The translations under genes and the position numbers were made by a program. The notes beneath the pieces are model-generated. The model did no database searches. It was not told the DNA's origin and worked only from the letters and a program-made list of their open reading frames with translations. Shown one piece after another: positions 1 through 9,700 of a stretch of DNA of 64,000 bases. The stretch spans positions 180,521 through 244,520 of the forward strand of contig JADMJJ010000036.1 in the NCBI GenBank assembly GCA_018780645.1, read 5' to 3'. Source of the stretch: Burkholderiaceae bacterium (GTDB taxonomy: Bacteria > Pseudomonadota > Gammaproteobacteria > Burkholderiales > Burkholderiaceae_C). Every line of letters begins with the position of its first letter. The first letter of the stretch is position 1.

Positions 1-237
1 GGCCGAGACGCGGCCGTCCTCGGCGGTGAAGCGGGTCTCGATCTCGCCGTCAAGCACGGCATAGAAGGCGTTGGTCTGTTGACCCTGTGCAAACAGCAGC
101 TCACCAGTTCCCAAGCCACGGCCGCTGAGCAAGGGCGCAATGGCCTGGTGCTGCGCTGGCGCCCAGTCCAGCTGCGGGAAGTTGCTGCGCAGCACCCGCG
201 TCAGGGCGGCGGCCAGCGGGGTGTCCGCGATACCAGG
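1..237 (-). CDS. Crp/Fnr-type cyclic-nucleotide-binding domain protein, N-terminal part (truncated by window edge)
   Basis: Minus-strand translation reads ...ADTPLAAALTRVLRSNFPQLDWAPAQHQAIAPLLSGRGLGTGELLFAQGQQTNAFYAVLDGEIETRFTAEDGRVSA, a typical cNMP-binding N-terminus. Exact start is uncertain. Confidence 0.6.
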
Positions 238-238
238 C

Positions 239-1015
239 TCAGTAGCGCTCGAGTGTTTTCTTCCAACTGCCATCTTGCTGCAGAGCCTTGAAGGCGCGTT
301 CCAGCTCGGGAGCCCGGGCCAGCCAGGGGGAGTTCTTGGACAACACCACATACGCGGGTTCGCCATCCAGCCGGAACGGTTGCTGGGTCAAGGGCAACGT
401 GGAGCCGGCCATCATCAACTCGCCCTGGCGGGCGGGCAAGACGACGGCATCGACGCGGCGCGCCGCGAGCATTTCCAGTGCCTTGGTGTAGTCGTTGACT
501 TCGTAGCGCGTATAGCCGTTGCCGGCGTCGAACAGCGCGCCATACCGCTTGCCGCGCTGGACGGCAATGACGCGGCCCTGCAGATCGCTGAGTTCGCGTA
601 TCGGCGCCGCATCCCGATGCGTATAGAAGACCTTGGGCTCGCTGGGCAGCACGATCTGGGTGTAGTGCAGATAGGCCTCACGCTCGGGCGTGCGCAGCGG
701 GCCCATCATCAGATCGGCCTCGCCGCGTTCCAGCATCTTGAAGGCCCGCGCGGAGGGCAACTCGCTGAACTCGGCCTGGGTGCTGATGCGGGCCAGCGCC
801 AGCTTCAGCAGGTCGTAGTACATGCCCGAACCATCACTGCCGCGGAACATGCGGTAAGGTGGGTCCGAGCTGCCGACAACGCGCAGCAACGAGGCGGTGG
901 ACTGGGCCTGCGTCGTCCAGCCGGGTAGAAGACCCGCCAGCACGATCAGCAGGTGCCGCCGTGCCGGGCCAGGCGGGCCGGGCGTGGCTGTCTCGAATAG
1001 GGTGCTCAAGCGCAT
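239..1015 (-). CDS. Transporter substrate-binding domain-containing protein (SBP_bac_3-like), secreted
   Basis: Minus ORF with internal ATG at 1015 (MRLSTLFETATPG...), signal peptide, and SBP-family pattern (DPPYRMFRGSDGSGMYYDLLKLAL...GEADLMMGP...). Confidence 0.75.
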   Translation of the reverse strand: MRLSTLFETATPGPPGPARRHLLIVLAGLLPGWTTQAQSTASLLRVVGSSDPPYRMFRGSDGSGMYYDLLKLALARISTQAEFSELPSARAFKMLERGEADLMMGPLRTPEREAYLHYTQIVLPSEPKVFYTHRDAAPIRELSDLQGRVIAVQRGKRYGALFDAGNGYTRYEVNDYTKALEMLAARRVDAVVLPARQGELMMAGSTLPLTQQPFRLDGEPAYVVLSKNSPWLARAPELERAFKALQQDGSWKKTLERY

Positions 1016-1107
1016 GGCTGAAGCATACGCCGGCCCTACCCCAAGGCGGCGCGCGAATGTCGGGATGCCGACAGTTTTGACCGACTTGTCGCGGTAGGCT
1101 GCTCGGC

Positions 1108-2196
1108 ATGACCAGCGAAACCCCTGCCTTTCTGGCCACTCAGGCCGCCAGTTTTCGTCACTTCGCCCTGCACGAGTGCGCCGAGGACCCGCTGTACAGG
1201 GCGATCTGCCTGGCCGTGGCCGAAGCGCCCGAGCTGCTGGGCCTGATGCGCCATGCACCGGGCCGGCAACGTCGACCGAACCTGCTGCTTGCGGCGCTTC
1301 ATGAACGCATCCTGTCCGGTGCGGCCCATGAGCTCGCGGCCTACTACCCCAGTGTCGGGGGCACCCGCCTGCCCGATGCCGGCCTGCCTGAGCTGCTGCT
1401 GGATTTTGCCGATCGGCAACAGGCTCGCCTGCTGCACCAACTGCGGACCCGGAGCACGCAGACCAATGAGATCGGGCGCTGCGCGGTACTGTGGCCGGCG
1501 CTGCAGCAGATCGCCCACCTGACTGAACGGGAGGCGCTGGCCTTGCTGGATTTTGGCAGCAGCGGCGGGCTGAATCTGGGTGTCGATCGCTATCGCTACG
1601 ACTACGGCCAGTTTCAGCTCGGCGCCCCGGCAGCGCCAGGGCGGCCAAGCATCCGCTGCGACTGGTTGGGCGATGCGCCGCCGCTGGCGGCCGACTCCGC
1701 TTGGCACATCACGCAGCGCCTGGGCCTGGATCTGTCGCCGGTCGATGTGCATGATGATGAAGCAGTGCGCTGGCTGGCCGCCTGCCTGTGGCCGCATGAC
1801 CGTGAGCGGGCGCTCCGCCTCGATCAGGCCGTGGCCCTGGCGCGCGCCGCCGGCCACGCTGTGCGGCAGGCCGACGATTGCATTGCCGCCATCGAACCCT
1901 GGCTGGACACGCTGCCGGCCGGCGTGCAGCCGGTGCTGTTCAATAGCTGGGTGCTGGCCTACTTCCCGCCGGAAGAGCTGGCCCGCTACCAGGCCGAGGT
2001 GGCGCGCCTGGTGCGCAGCAGAGGCCTGGCCTGGCTCAGCGCCGAGTCGCCATCTCTGCGGCCGACGGCCCTGGCCCTGCCGCCCACCGCGCCGGGTGCC
2101 TCGCCGCACAGCCTGTGGTCACTGGTCTGGCGCGACAGGACCGAGGCACTGGCCTGGTCGCACCCGCACGGCCGCTGGGTGCAGTGGCTGGGTTGA
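1108..2196 (+). CDS. DUF2332 family protein
   Basis: 362-aa ORF MTSETPAFLATQAASFRHFALHECAEDPLYRAICLAVAEAPELL...; resembles the DUF2332 family. Confidence 0.75.
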   Translation: MTSETPAFLATQAASFRHFALHECAEDPLYRAICLAVAEAPELLGLMRHAPGRQRRPNLLLAALHERILSGAAHELAAYYPSVGGTRLPDAGLPELLLDFADRQQARLLHQLRTRSTQTNEIGRCAVLWPALQQIAHLTEREALALLDFGSSGGLNLGVDRYRYDYGQFQLGAPAAPGRPSIRCDWLGDAPPLAADSAWHITQRLGLDLSPVDVHDDEAVRWLAACLWPHDRERALRLDQAVALARAAGHAVRQADDCIAAIEPWLDTLPAGVQPVLFNSWVLAYFPPEELARYQAEVARLVRSRGLAWLSAESPSLRPTALALPPTAPGASPHSLWSLVWRDRTEALAWSHPHGRWVQWLG

Positions 2197-2217
2197 AATG
2201 GAAACGCTGGACAGGTT

Positions 2218-2243
2218 ATCCAAAATGTTGGATGATTTTGTCC
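2218..2243. promoter_or_regulatory. Candidate operator: nested inverted repeats ATCCAA-aatg-TTGGAT and CAAAAT-n8-ATTTTG, upstream of XRE regulator
   Basis: Perfect 6-bp inverted repeat 2218-2223/2228-2233 and a second one 2221-2226/2235-2240, ending a few bp before the ATG at 2247. Confidence 0.45.
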
Positions 2244-2246
2244 ATC

Positions 2247-2825
2247 ATGCAGGAAGAAGACACGATCAATCTACGCATCGCCCAGCGGGTTCGCGAGCTG
2301 CGCGGTGCGCGGGGGCTGTCGCTGGAGGGGCTGGCCGCTGAATGCGGCGTCAGCCGCTCGATGATTTCGGTCATCGAGCGCGGCGAGAGCAGCCCGACCG
2401 CCGTGCTGCTGGAGAAGCTGGCCACCGGCCTGGGGGTGACCCTGGCCTCGCTGTTCGACGCGCCCGAAACCAGGCCCGAGCCGGTGGCGCGCCGCGCCGA
2501 CCAGCCGCAGTGGCGCGACCCCGCCTCGGGCTATCTGCGCCGCAATGTCTCGCCGCCCGGCGTGGCGGCACCCTTCCAGATCGTCGAGGTCAGCCTGCCC
2601 GCGGGCGCCCACGTGGCCTATGAGACCGGGGCGCGCGAACCGCGCGTGCATCAGCAGGTCTGGGTGCTGGAGGGCCGGGTGCAGGTCACGGTCGGCGACG
2701 CGCAGCACCGGCTTGACGCCGGTGACTGCCTGGCCATGGTGCTGGATCGCCCGACCGGCTTCCACAATCCCACCAGCGAGCCGGCCCGCTATGCCGTCGT
2801 GCTGACAACACCCACCACCCGATAG
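2247..2825 (+). CDS. XRE-family transcriptional regulator with C-terminal cupin sensor domain
   Basis: MQEEDTINLRIAQRVRELRGARGLSLEGLAAECGVSRSMISVIERGESSPT (HTH_3) followed by a cupin-like half (HQQVWVLEGRVQVTVGDAQHRLDAGDCLAM). Confidence 0.88.
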   Translation: MQEEDTINLRIAQRVRELRGARGLSLEGLAAECGVSRSMISVIERGESSPTAVLLEKLATGLGVTLASLFDAPETRPEPVARRADQPQWRDPASGYLRRNVSPPGVAAPFQIVEVSLPAGAHVAYETGAREPRVHQQVWVLEGRVQVTVGDAQHRLDAGDCLAMVLDRPTGFHNPTSEPARYAVVLTTPTTR

Positions 2826-2829
2826 AGCC

Positions 2830-3354
2830 ATGAGTCACGAACACACCGCGCGCCGCCTGCTGACCGTCAGCGACACCCAGCTGCAGCAGCTGGCCGAGCT
2901 GCTGATCGATTGCGTCGAGGGCGATGCCTCGGTCGGCTTCATGCACCCGCTGTCGCTGGAGCAGGCGCTGGCCTTCTGGCGGCGCGTTGCCGATGGTGCG
3001 GCCCGCGGCGAGCGGGTGTTGCTGATGGTCGAAGACGGGCAGGGCATTGTCGGCACCGTGCAGGTGGTGCTGGCCCAGCCCGACAACCAGCCGCACCGCG
3101 GTGATGTGTCCAAGATGCTGGTGCACCGCCGCGGACGGCGCCAGGGGCTCGGTGCGGTGCTGATGCGCGCCGCCGAGGCTGCCGCCATCGCCGCAGGCAA
3201 GACGCTGCTGGTGCTGGACACGGCCAGCGATGATGCCCGCCGGCTCTACACGCGTCTGGGCTGGCAGCGCTGCGGTGAGGTGCCGGGCTTCGCCTTGTGG
3301 CCCCGTGGCGGGCTGTGTTCGACGAGTTTCTTCTACCGCGAGCTGCCGACCTAG
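2830..3354 (+). CDS. GNAT family N-acetyltransferase
   Basis: 174-aa ORF with HRRGRRQGLGAVLMRAAEAAAIAAGKTLLVLDTASDDARRLYTRLGW, the acetyl-CoA-binding motif A pattern. Starts 5 bp after the XRE gene. Confidence 0.88.
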   Translation: MSHEHTARRLLTVSDTQLQQLAELLIDCVEGDASVGFMHPLSLEQALAFWRRVADGAARGERVLLMVEDGQGIVGTVQVVLAQPDNQPHRGDVSKMLVHRRGRRQGLGAVLMRAAEAAAIAAGKTLLVLDTASDDARRLYTRLGWQRCGEVPGFALWPRGGLCSTSFFYRELPT

Positions 3355-3451
3355 CTTCGTCGGCCCTGCCAAGTTCTAAATGCCAAGTACAGGTCCGCAG
3401 CTGATTGACTCACGATGTGAGCCACTGAGATCCGTTTCCGATCAAGTCACC

Positions 3452-4453
3452 CTACTCGGTCAACTTCTTGTCTATGTCCTCAAGTTGACGAGGGTTCCGC
3501 GTGGATTCCTTGAGTGCCAGTAGCGCCATCCTGTAAGCCACATTGCGTGCCTCTGCACTCGTCGCTTTTACGTGGGGCTGAACGCCGACATGCTCCCAGT
3601 TTGCCTTCGTGATGGGGTTGATGGCTTGCCCGATGGGAATAGCAGCGCGATATCCATGGCCCAGTTCGAAGAACCGCCAAGGGTTCGCGCCACCTTTGGT
3701 GGTTTCGCCGACAATTGTCGCCCGACGCAGCTGTTTCAGGTTGTACGCAAATTCTTCGGCAGCCGAAAACGTTTCGGCGCTCGTCAGGATATACAGCGGA
3801 ACATCGGTACGCCTCTTGCCGTCGATGTCTTCCAGTGTCCAGAATTCGGTGGTGGTGTTCGACGGCTTCCAATAGAAACTGTTCAAGTGAACCTTGCCGG
3901 CGAGCAGATAGCTGCTTATCAGGCGCACCATGTCCCCACTGCCGCCACCATTCTTCCTGAGGTCGAAAATGATGGCGTCGGTATCGGCGACCATTGCCAT
4001 GACCGTTTTAACCCGGGTTCTCGAACTGTCATTGACGTTGTCGAACCCCCAAAAATCGACATAGCCGATATTGCCGTCCAGTATCTCGACTTTCTCAAAG
4101 CCTGAGTTCATTCGTCCCAGCTTGGTGAACCAGTCCTCGCCGCCCGCTCGCGCGCCCGCTTGCCTCTGGTCTCTCCACTGGACGCCAAAATGCTTGTCGA
4201 ACCGGCGCAACGATTCAGTCAACAGCGCGGTCATTTCCTGATGGGTTGATACCTTGTTTATCGAACCCGAACGTATCACTTCATCCAGCGTCTTGTTGAT
4301 GGCACCGACATGCTCGGTGAGTACATAGTTGTCTCCAATCTCCTGCCTGAGCTTGCCTACGACCAGGTCTTTTTCCTGTTGCGTGACTTTGGCTCCAGAA
4401 GCGAGCGACGAAATCGCCAGCAAGAAAGCTGCAGCAATGGCCTTGGTTATCAA
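3452..4453 (-). CDS. S41 family peptidase (C-terminal processing / tail-specific protease-like), secreted
   Basis: 333-aa ORF with signal peptide; NIGYVDFWGFDNVN...AIIFDLRKNGGGSGDMVRLISSYLL...LYILTSAETFSAAEEFAYNLKQL (S41 catalytic region). Confidence 0.85.
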   Translation of the reverse strand: MITKAIAAAFLLAISSLASGAKVTQQEKDLVVGKLRQEIGDNYVLTEHVGAINKTLDEVIRSGSINKVSTHQEMTALLTESLRRFDKHFGVQWRDQRQAGARAGGEDWFTKLGRMNSGFEKVEILDGNIGYVDFWGFDNVNDSSRTRVKTVMAMVADTDAIIFDLRKNGGGSGDMVRLISSYLLAGKVHLNSFYWKPSNTTTEFWTLEDIDGKRRTDVPLYILTSAETFSAAEEFAYNLKQLRRATIVGETTKGGANPWRFFELGHGYRAAIPIGQAINPITKANWEHVGVQPHVKATSAEARNVAYRMALLALKESTRNPRQLEDIDKKLTE

Positions 4454-4497
4454 GTTGCGACTCCATCGTTAAGGGTGTGCATGACTCTTCGGGCCGA

Positions 4498-5661
4498 CTA
4501 AGTCAGCTCGATCTCGACGCGGTCCCGGCCCAGGGCCTTGGCGCGGTACAGCGCCCGGTCGGCGCGGCTGAGCAGGGCGTCGGCCGTGTCGCCGGGCTGC
4601 CAGACGGTGGCGCCAAAGCTGGCGCTGATGGCCTGCAGGGTGCCGCTGGCGGCTTGCGCCACGGCCAGGCGAAGCCGCTCGGCCAAAACGGCGACACCGG
4701 CAGCGTCGGTGTCGGGCAGCAGCACACAGAACTCCTCGCCGCCATAGCGGAAGGGCAGATCCTGGGCGCGCAGGGCCGCCCGCAGGCGCTGGGCAAAGGC
4801 GGCCAGCGCTTCGTCGCCGGCACGGTGGCCCTGTTGGTCGTTGATGCTCTTGAAGTGGTCCACATCGGCCATCAGCACGGCGTAGGGCTGGTGGCTGCGC
4901 TGGGCCATGGCCAGCGCATGGGCCATCGCGTCGTTCAGCGCGCGGCGGTTGGACAGACCGGTCAGGCCATCGGTCATCGCCTGCTGGCGCACCTCGGCCT
5001 CGGCGCGCATCTTGCACAGCTGCAAAAAGCCGAGGTTGGTGACGATGACGAACAGGAAACCGAAGATGTAGATCGGCTCCTGCCAGGCCAGCGGCATGTT
5101 CAGGTAGTCGATATGGGTGCCGGCCAGCAGCAGGCCGGCGGCGCGCAGCGGCAGCACCAGGCCCATCAGCACATAGCAGGCGGCGACGACGCGCTGCACC
5201 CGCTGCAACTCCGCCTGCGGTCGCTGCCATAGCGCCAGGCCGTTGAGCAGTTGCAACAGGCCATAGACAAAGCCGTTGAAGATGGTGGCCACCGCGTACT
5301 GGCTGCCCGTCACGGCCCCCACCGCCGTGACGACCGCGATCATCGCCAGCAGCCAGGGCGTGCCATAGCGGCGGCCCAGAAACTGCCGGATGGCGACAAA
5401 GTAGAGGGCCACGCCCACGGCGCCCAGCGCATTGCCCAGCCCGGCCGAGGCCCAGGTGGGCAGCCGGCCGGCATTGGCCAGCAACAAAAAGGCCAGGCTC
5501 TGGGCGGTGACGCCCAGCGTCCAGGTGCGCAGTCCGTTGCCGCGATCGGCACCGGTGCGCGCCACCCAGAACATGGTCGCCATCGCGGCCAGCGCGCAGG
5601 TCTGAGCCAGAAACAACGTGCGAAGGTCCACGAGAGGCTCAAAGAAAATCCAGACCCGCAT
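4498..5661 (-). CDS. Membrane GGDEF diguanylate cyclase
   Basis: N-terminal hydrophobic helices, then DGLTGLSNRRALNDAM...YGGEEFCVLLP (GGEEF). Confidence 0.92.
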   Translation of the reverse strand: MRVWIFFEPLVDLRTLFLAQTCALAAMATMFWVARTGADRGNGLRTWTLGVTAQSLAFLLLANAGRLPTWASAGLGNALGAVGVALYFVAIRQFLGRRYGTPWLLAMIAVVTAVGAVTGSQYAVATIFNGFVYGLLQLLNGLALWQRPQAELQRVQRVVAACYVLMGLVLPLRAAGLLLAGTHIDYLNMPLAWQEPIYIFGFLFVIVTNLGFLQLCKMRAEAEVRQQAMTDGLTGLSNRRALNDAMAHALAMAQRSHQPYAVLMADVDHFKSINDQQGHRAGDEALAAFAQRLRAALRAQDLPFRYGGEEFCVLLPDTDAAGVAVLAERLRLAVAQAASGTLQAISASFGATVWQPGDTADALLSRADRALYRAKALGRDRVEIELT

Positions 5662-5702
5662 CGTAACGCGGGAGGGGGCGGGGCCTGTGCGAAGGGCGTG
5701 CG

Positions 5703-6686
5703 CTAGGGCCGCTTCTTGAGCCTTTTCAGCAGTGCCTGCGCCGCCTGGGTGGATTGCGTGGCGGCAGCACTCGCGCCACGGGAGGCGAGTTCCTGTGCCG
5801 CTGCGGCACCGATCTTCAGCCGGTCCAGCGCGCCCGACTTGACGAAGACGTCAGCACCTGCCCGGGCTGCTGTGCCCAGTGCCGAGGCGCCGGACGCAAC
5901 GGCCGCCGAACCCTTATCCAGGGTCGTGCTGAGCGTCGCGCCCACCGTCGTCAGCGAGTCCTTGAGCAGGCTGGGCCGGGCCTCGTCGAAGACGGCGGCA
6001 ACCTTCTCCAATGCCAGCTCCTCGCGCTCATCGAGCGGGCCGTCGGCCTCGGCCACCGCGCGCAGAAAGTCCAGCAGCTCGCGGGTCATGGTCTGCGGGT
6101 TGCAGTCCGGATTGGTCTGGAGGAACTCGGCCAGCTGTTTGGCGAGCTCGCGCATCGTCACGGTTTCCAGTCCCTGCTCGATGTGCTTGCAGCCTATCTT
6201 GACGAACTGCCGGTCATAGCCCCAGTCATCGATGAAATGGTCCTGGATGCAGCGGCGCTCATCAGCCTTGATGCGGCCATCGATGGCCGCCAGCTTCAGG
6301 GCCAGTGGCAGCATCAGATCAAACAGGCTGATGGCCAGCAGGTCGATAGGCGTGTTGATGAACTTCGGAATGACGGTGACCCGGTCACCCGACGCGCCAT
6401 TGAGCAGGTGCATCACGCCGTACCAGGCGCCGCCGGAAACCACGGCCGCAGCCACCACCCAGCCGACCGGCGTGCTGGCCGCACCTAGTGCGGCCGCCAC
6501 CAGCCCCGACTTGGCCACCGCCGCGCCGCCGCCCACCGCGCCAATCAGGTCCCAGTACCTGCGCACGGCATTGGCGTGGCGCAGCGAGGCATAGGCGTTC
6601 TCGCCGATGGCCAGCTTGCCCTTGAACTTCAGGGCGTCGCCGACCACCTGCTTGACGCCGTCGAACGGGGTCGCTTGCTCGGTCAT
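5703..6686 (-). CDS. TerB-like / tellurite-resistance TerB-domain protein
   Basis: ALKLAAIDGRIKADERRCIQDHFIDDWGYD...LRAVAEADGPLDEREELALEKVAAVF: acidic TerB-type repeats, with a glycine-rich membrane-like N-terminus. Confidence 0.65.
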   Translation of the reverse strand: MTEQATPFDGVKQVVGDALKFKGKLAIGENAYASLRHANAVRRYWDLIGAVGGGAAVAKSGLVAAALGAASTPVGWVVAAAVVSGGAWYGVMHLLNGASGDRVTVIPKFINTPIDLLAISLFDLMLPLALKLAAIDGRIKADERRCIQDHFIDDWGYDRQFVKIGCKHIEQGLETVTMRELAKQLAEFLQTNPDCNPQTMTRELLDFLRAVAEADGPLDEREELALEKVAAVFDEARPSLLKDSLTTVGATLSTTLDKGSAAVASGASALGTAARAGADVFVKSGALDRLKIGAAAAQELASRGASAAATQSTQAAQALLKRLKKRP

Positions 6687-6708
6687 GCCCGCAGGTTACC
6701 CGATCGCG

Positions 6709-9700
6709 CTACTTGCCCAGCTGGGGGAACGGCGCCTCGAAGGGCATGGCCTGCAGCGCGTACCAGGAGCCGCCCCAGCCACGGAGGGTCAGTTGACTGC
6801 CTGCCGAGCTCAGGTCCATGGCCTGACAGGTGGACTGCTGGCGTTTCGGGTTGGGGCCGCGGGCCGATTCGCAGGCCGCCAGCTCGGCGTGGCAGTGCAT
6901 GCCGTAGCGCTTGCTGCCTGCCGTGCCCGTGTCTTCCTGATAGCAGAAGGCGCTGGCCGGCGGCGCGGCATTGGCCGTCGCGAGCGGCGGTATCCAGACC
7001 TCGATCACGCCCGGCGTGCCGTTGAGGCGCTGCGACAGCTCGGTGACCGACCAGGCCGTCTTCGCCTTCGGCGGTTGCAGCGCCTCGGCGCAATCCTTGG
7101 ACGCCGCGTCGTGATGGAGCACGGTGATGCGCTTGGGCGTCTGCGGCGGCGTGCGGCCAGCGCGGCGGGCACTGTCCCAGACGTCTTCGACGGGCGGCAC
7201 ATTGGCGCCCAGCTCGCGCCAGCGGTCACGCAGCGAACGCACGCTGTCGCGCAGCTCGGGGCCGAAGATCTGGATATAGACCGTCTTGCCGGCGCAGACG
7301 AGTGGCGCCGCGGCGGCGGGCGCGGGGGCAGGGGCCGGCGCCGGAGCGGGGGCAGGGATCGGCTTGGCGGAAGATCCAGCGACCACTTTCGACGGCGTTT
7401 CCACCGGCTCGATCGGCGGCGGCGGTGGTGGTGCAGGCGGCTCGGCCGCGGACACCACGACCGGCTTGGGCGGCGCCGGTGGCTGGCAGTTCAGCCGGGT
7501 GCGGTCGGGCGCGCCGTAGTCGCGCACCCAGTAGCGGGGCACACAGCTGAGGCGGGTCTCTTCGCGCAGGCAGGAGACGATCTCGTCATCATCGAGCAGC
7601 ACCTCGCAGGCCGGGTGCTTGGGCGAGGTCTCGGCGCAGCTCTTCTTGGTGTTGTTCAGGATCATCTGCATCAGTGCCGACTGCTTGAAGGCCTGGGTGT
7701 TGTCACCGGTGCAGGCGGCGTCGCTGATGCGCAGCAGGGCCGTGGCCATCTCGCCCAGGCGGGTGTCTTTTTGCGTGGCCTCGACGCCGGAGGCCGCCGC
7801 GGCGCTGGGGGCCAGCTTGCCGTAGAGGTCGGTCAGCTCCTTGAGCACGCCCGGGTCCACCTTCTTGGCCTTCTCGATCGCCTGCAGCTGCGTGTCCACC
7901 GTCTGCCAGGCGGTGGCGCCCAGCGTAGCCAGCGCGCCTAGGCTGACCGAGGCGGTGACAGCGCCGGTGGCGGCAATGCGCGAGGGCAGTCGCTTGGGCG
8001 CGGCCACGCTCTTGGCCTTGCCCTCGGCGTCCTGCGTCACGACGCTGCCATCGTCGATCTCGAACAACATCTCGGCATGGCGCTGCACCTGGTCCAGAAA
8101 GCCGGCATCGAGCTGGCGGCCCAGGGTGTGGCCGAGCTGGAAATAGCTCTCCCACTGCGCCTCGCTGAAGAACTGGTCGGTGGTCGGCTCTTGCGGGAAC
8201 AGCGGGTTGTCGGCCTTGAAGTTGACCAAGTCCACCGGCACCGCCTGGCACATATTTGGCTTGACGATCACCAGATGGCCTACCCCGCCGCTGCGCCCGT
8301 AGCTGATGCGGGCCAGGGCCAGGCAGGCAGGGCTCTCCGGCGAGACCAGATCGTTCAGCGAGCCGAACACGCAGGGCGCCATCGCCGGGTCGCTGGCCGC
8401 GATGAGCCTGGGCTTCAGGAAGGTGATCTCGGTTTGCAGGTCGATGCGGGCCTTGCGCACCAGGTTCTCCAGGTCGCCGAAGGCATAGCGGGGGTCGGCG
8501 CCGCAGTCGGCGACGACGATCAGCTTGCATTCCTCGCGCAGCAGCGCGTAGGCGCCGGTGTTCTCGAAATGGCCCCCGTCGCTGAGGAACCAGTCGCGGC
8601 GCTGGTTGCCGTCGAAGCGGCCGCGCAGCTCATTGAGCAGCTGGCCGTATTTGCCGACGATGGGCGGCAGTACCTCGCCGGCGCGGCGCGCCAGCGCCGT
8701 GCTGTCCCACCAGTAGCCCAGGCGTATGCCGGCCATGGTGAGCAGCGCGGCCATGCCCGAGCGCGTGCTGCCGCCCAGGCCCGGCGCCACCGCGGCGCCC
8801 GAGATCGCCACCCAGGAGCCGAGGCTCAGGCTGCCGCTGGCATCGACCGCGCGCCAGTCGTCCTGGCCGACGCGCACGCTGCCTTTCGGCCCCACCGTCA
8901 TCAGCAGGCCCTTGCGGTCCTGGTTGAACAGGCCGCCGCGCGGGTCGCGGGTCTGATTCACGCAGGCATTCAGCAGATGGATGGGGCCGCCGGCCAGATG
9001 GGGCTGGTAGTCGGCCATCGCTTCGTCGTCATCGGGATGTACGTCCTGCACCGAGACCTGGGGCCCTTCGGCGGCCAGGTGTTGCGGATAGGGCGCCGTG
9101 GCGTCCGTCGTGCCGGGTTGGAAGCGCCTGGCATTGGCCGCCCCGAGATAGCTGCGCACCAGGCGGGCGCGGTAGAAGGAGAACAGCGACGAGCGGTTCA
9201 GGAACTCGCGGTTGTGCAGCGACACCAGCACCATCACCAGCGGGGGCAGCACCAGCACGACCATCCAGGTCCAGCTCAGCGCGTACTGCAGCTCGCGGCG
9301 CTGCTCGTCGAACAGCGACACGGTGACATTGCGGTGCAGCAGGCTGATCCAGAACACCATCAAGAGGGCCATCACCGCCAGGCCGGCGAAGTTGATCAGG
9401 CCCATCAGATTCATCCGCGTGCCCGGCGTCAGGCTGCGCGGGAGATCAGCGATCTTGGGCAGCACGGTGCGCAGCACCACCACGGTGACGGCGATCACCA
9501 CGCCGGCCGTGCCATGGTGGGCCGCCGAGGCATTGGCCAGCAGCCAGGCGAAGCCGTCGATCAGCCCCAGGGCCGCGATGCTCAGGCCCAAATTGAGTGT
9601 GCGCGCCAACCCACCGGTCAGTTGGTTGCGCGAGAGGTCGGGCGCGCGGCCCTTGCGGGTCATCCACCAGGCGATCAAGGTGCCGGCCACCCAGGCCAGC

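Noticed and set aside
7286-7519. Plus-strand Gly/Ala-rich small ORF (MPAQTSGAAAAGAGAGAGAGAGAG...)
   Set aside because: Reverse complement of the Pro/Ala linker coding tract in the patatin-like gene.
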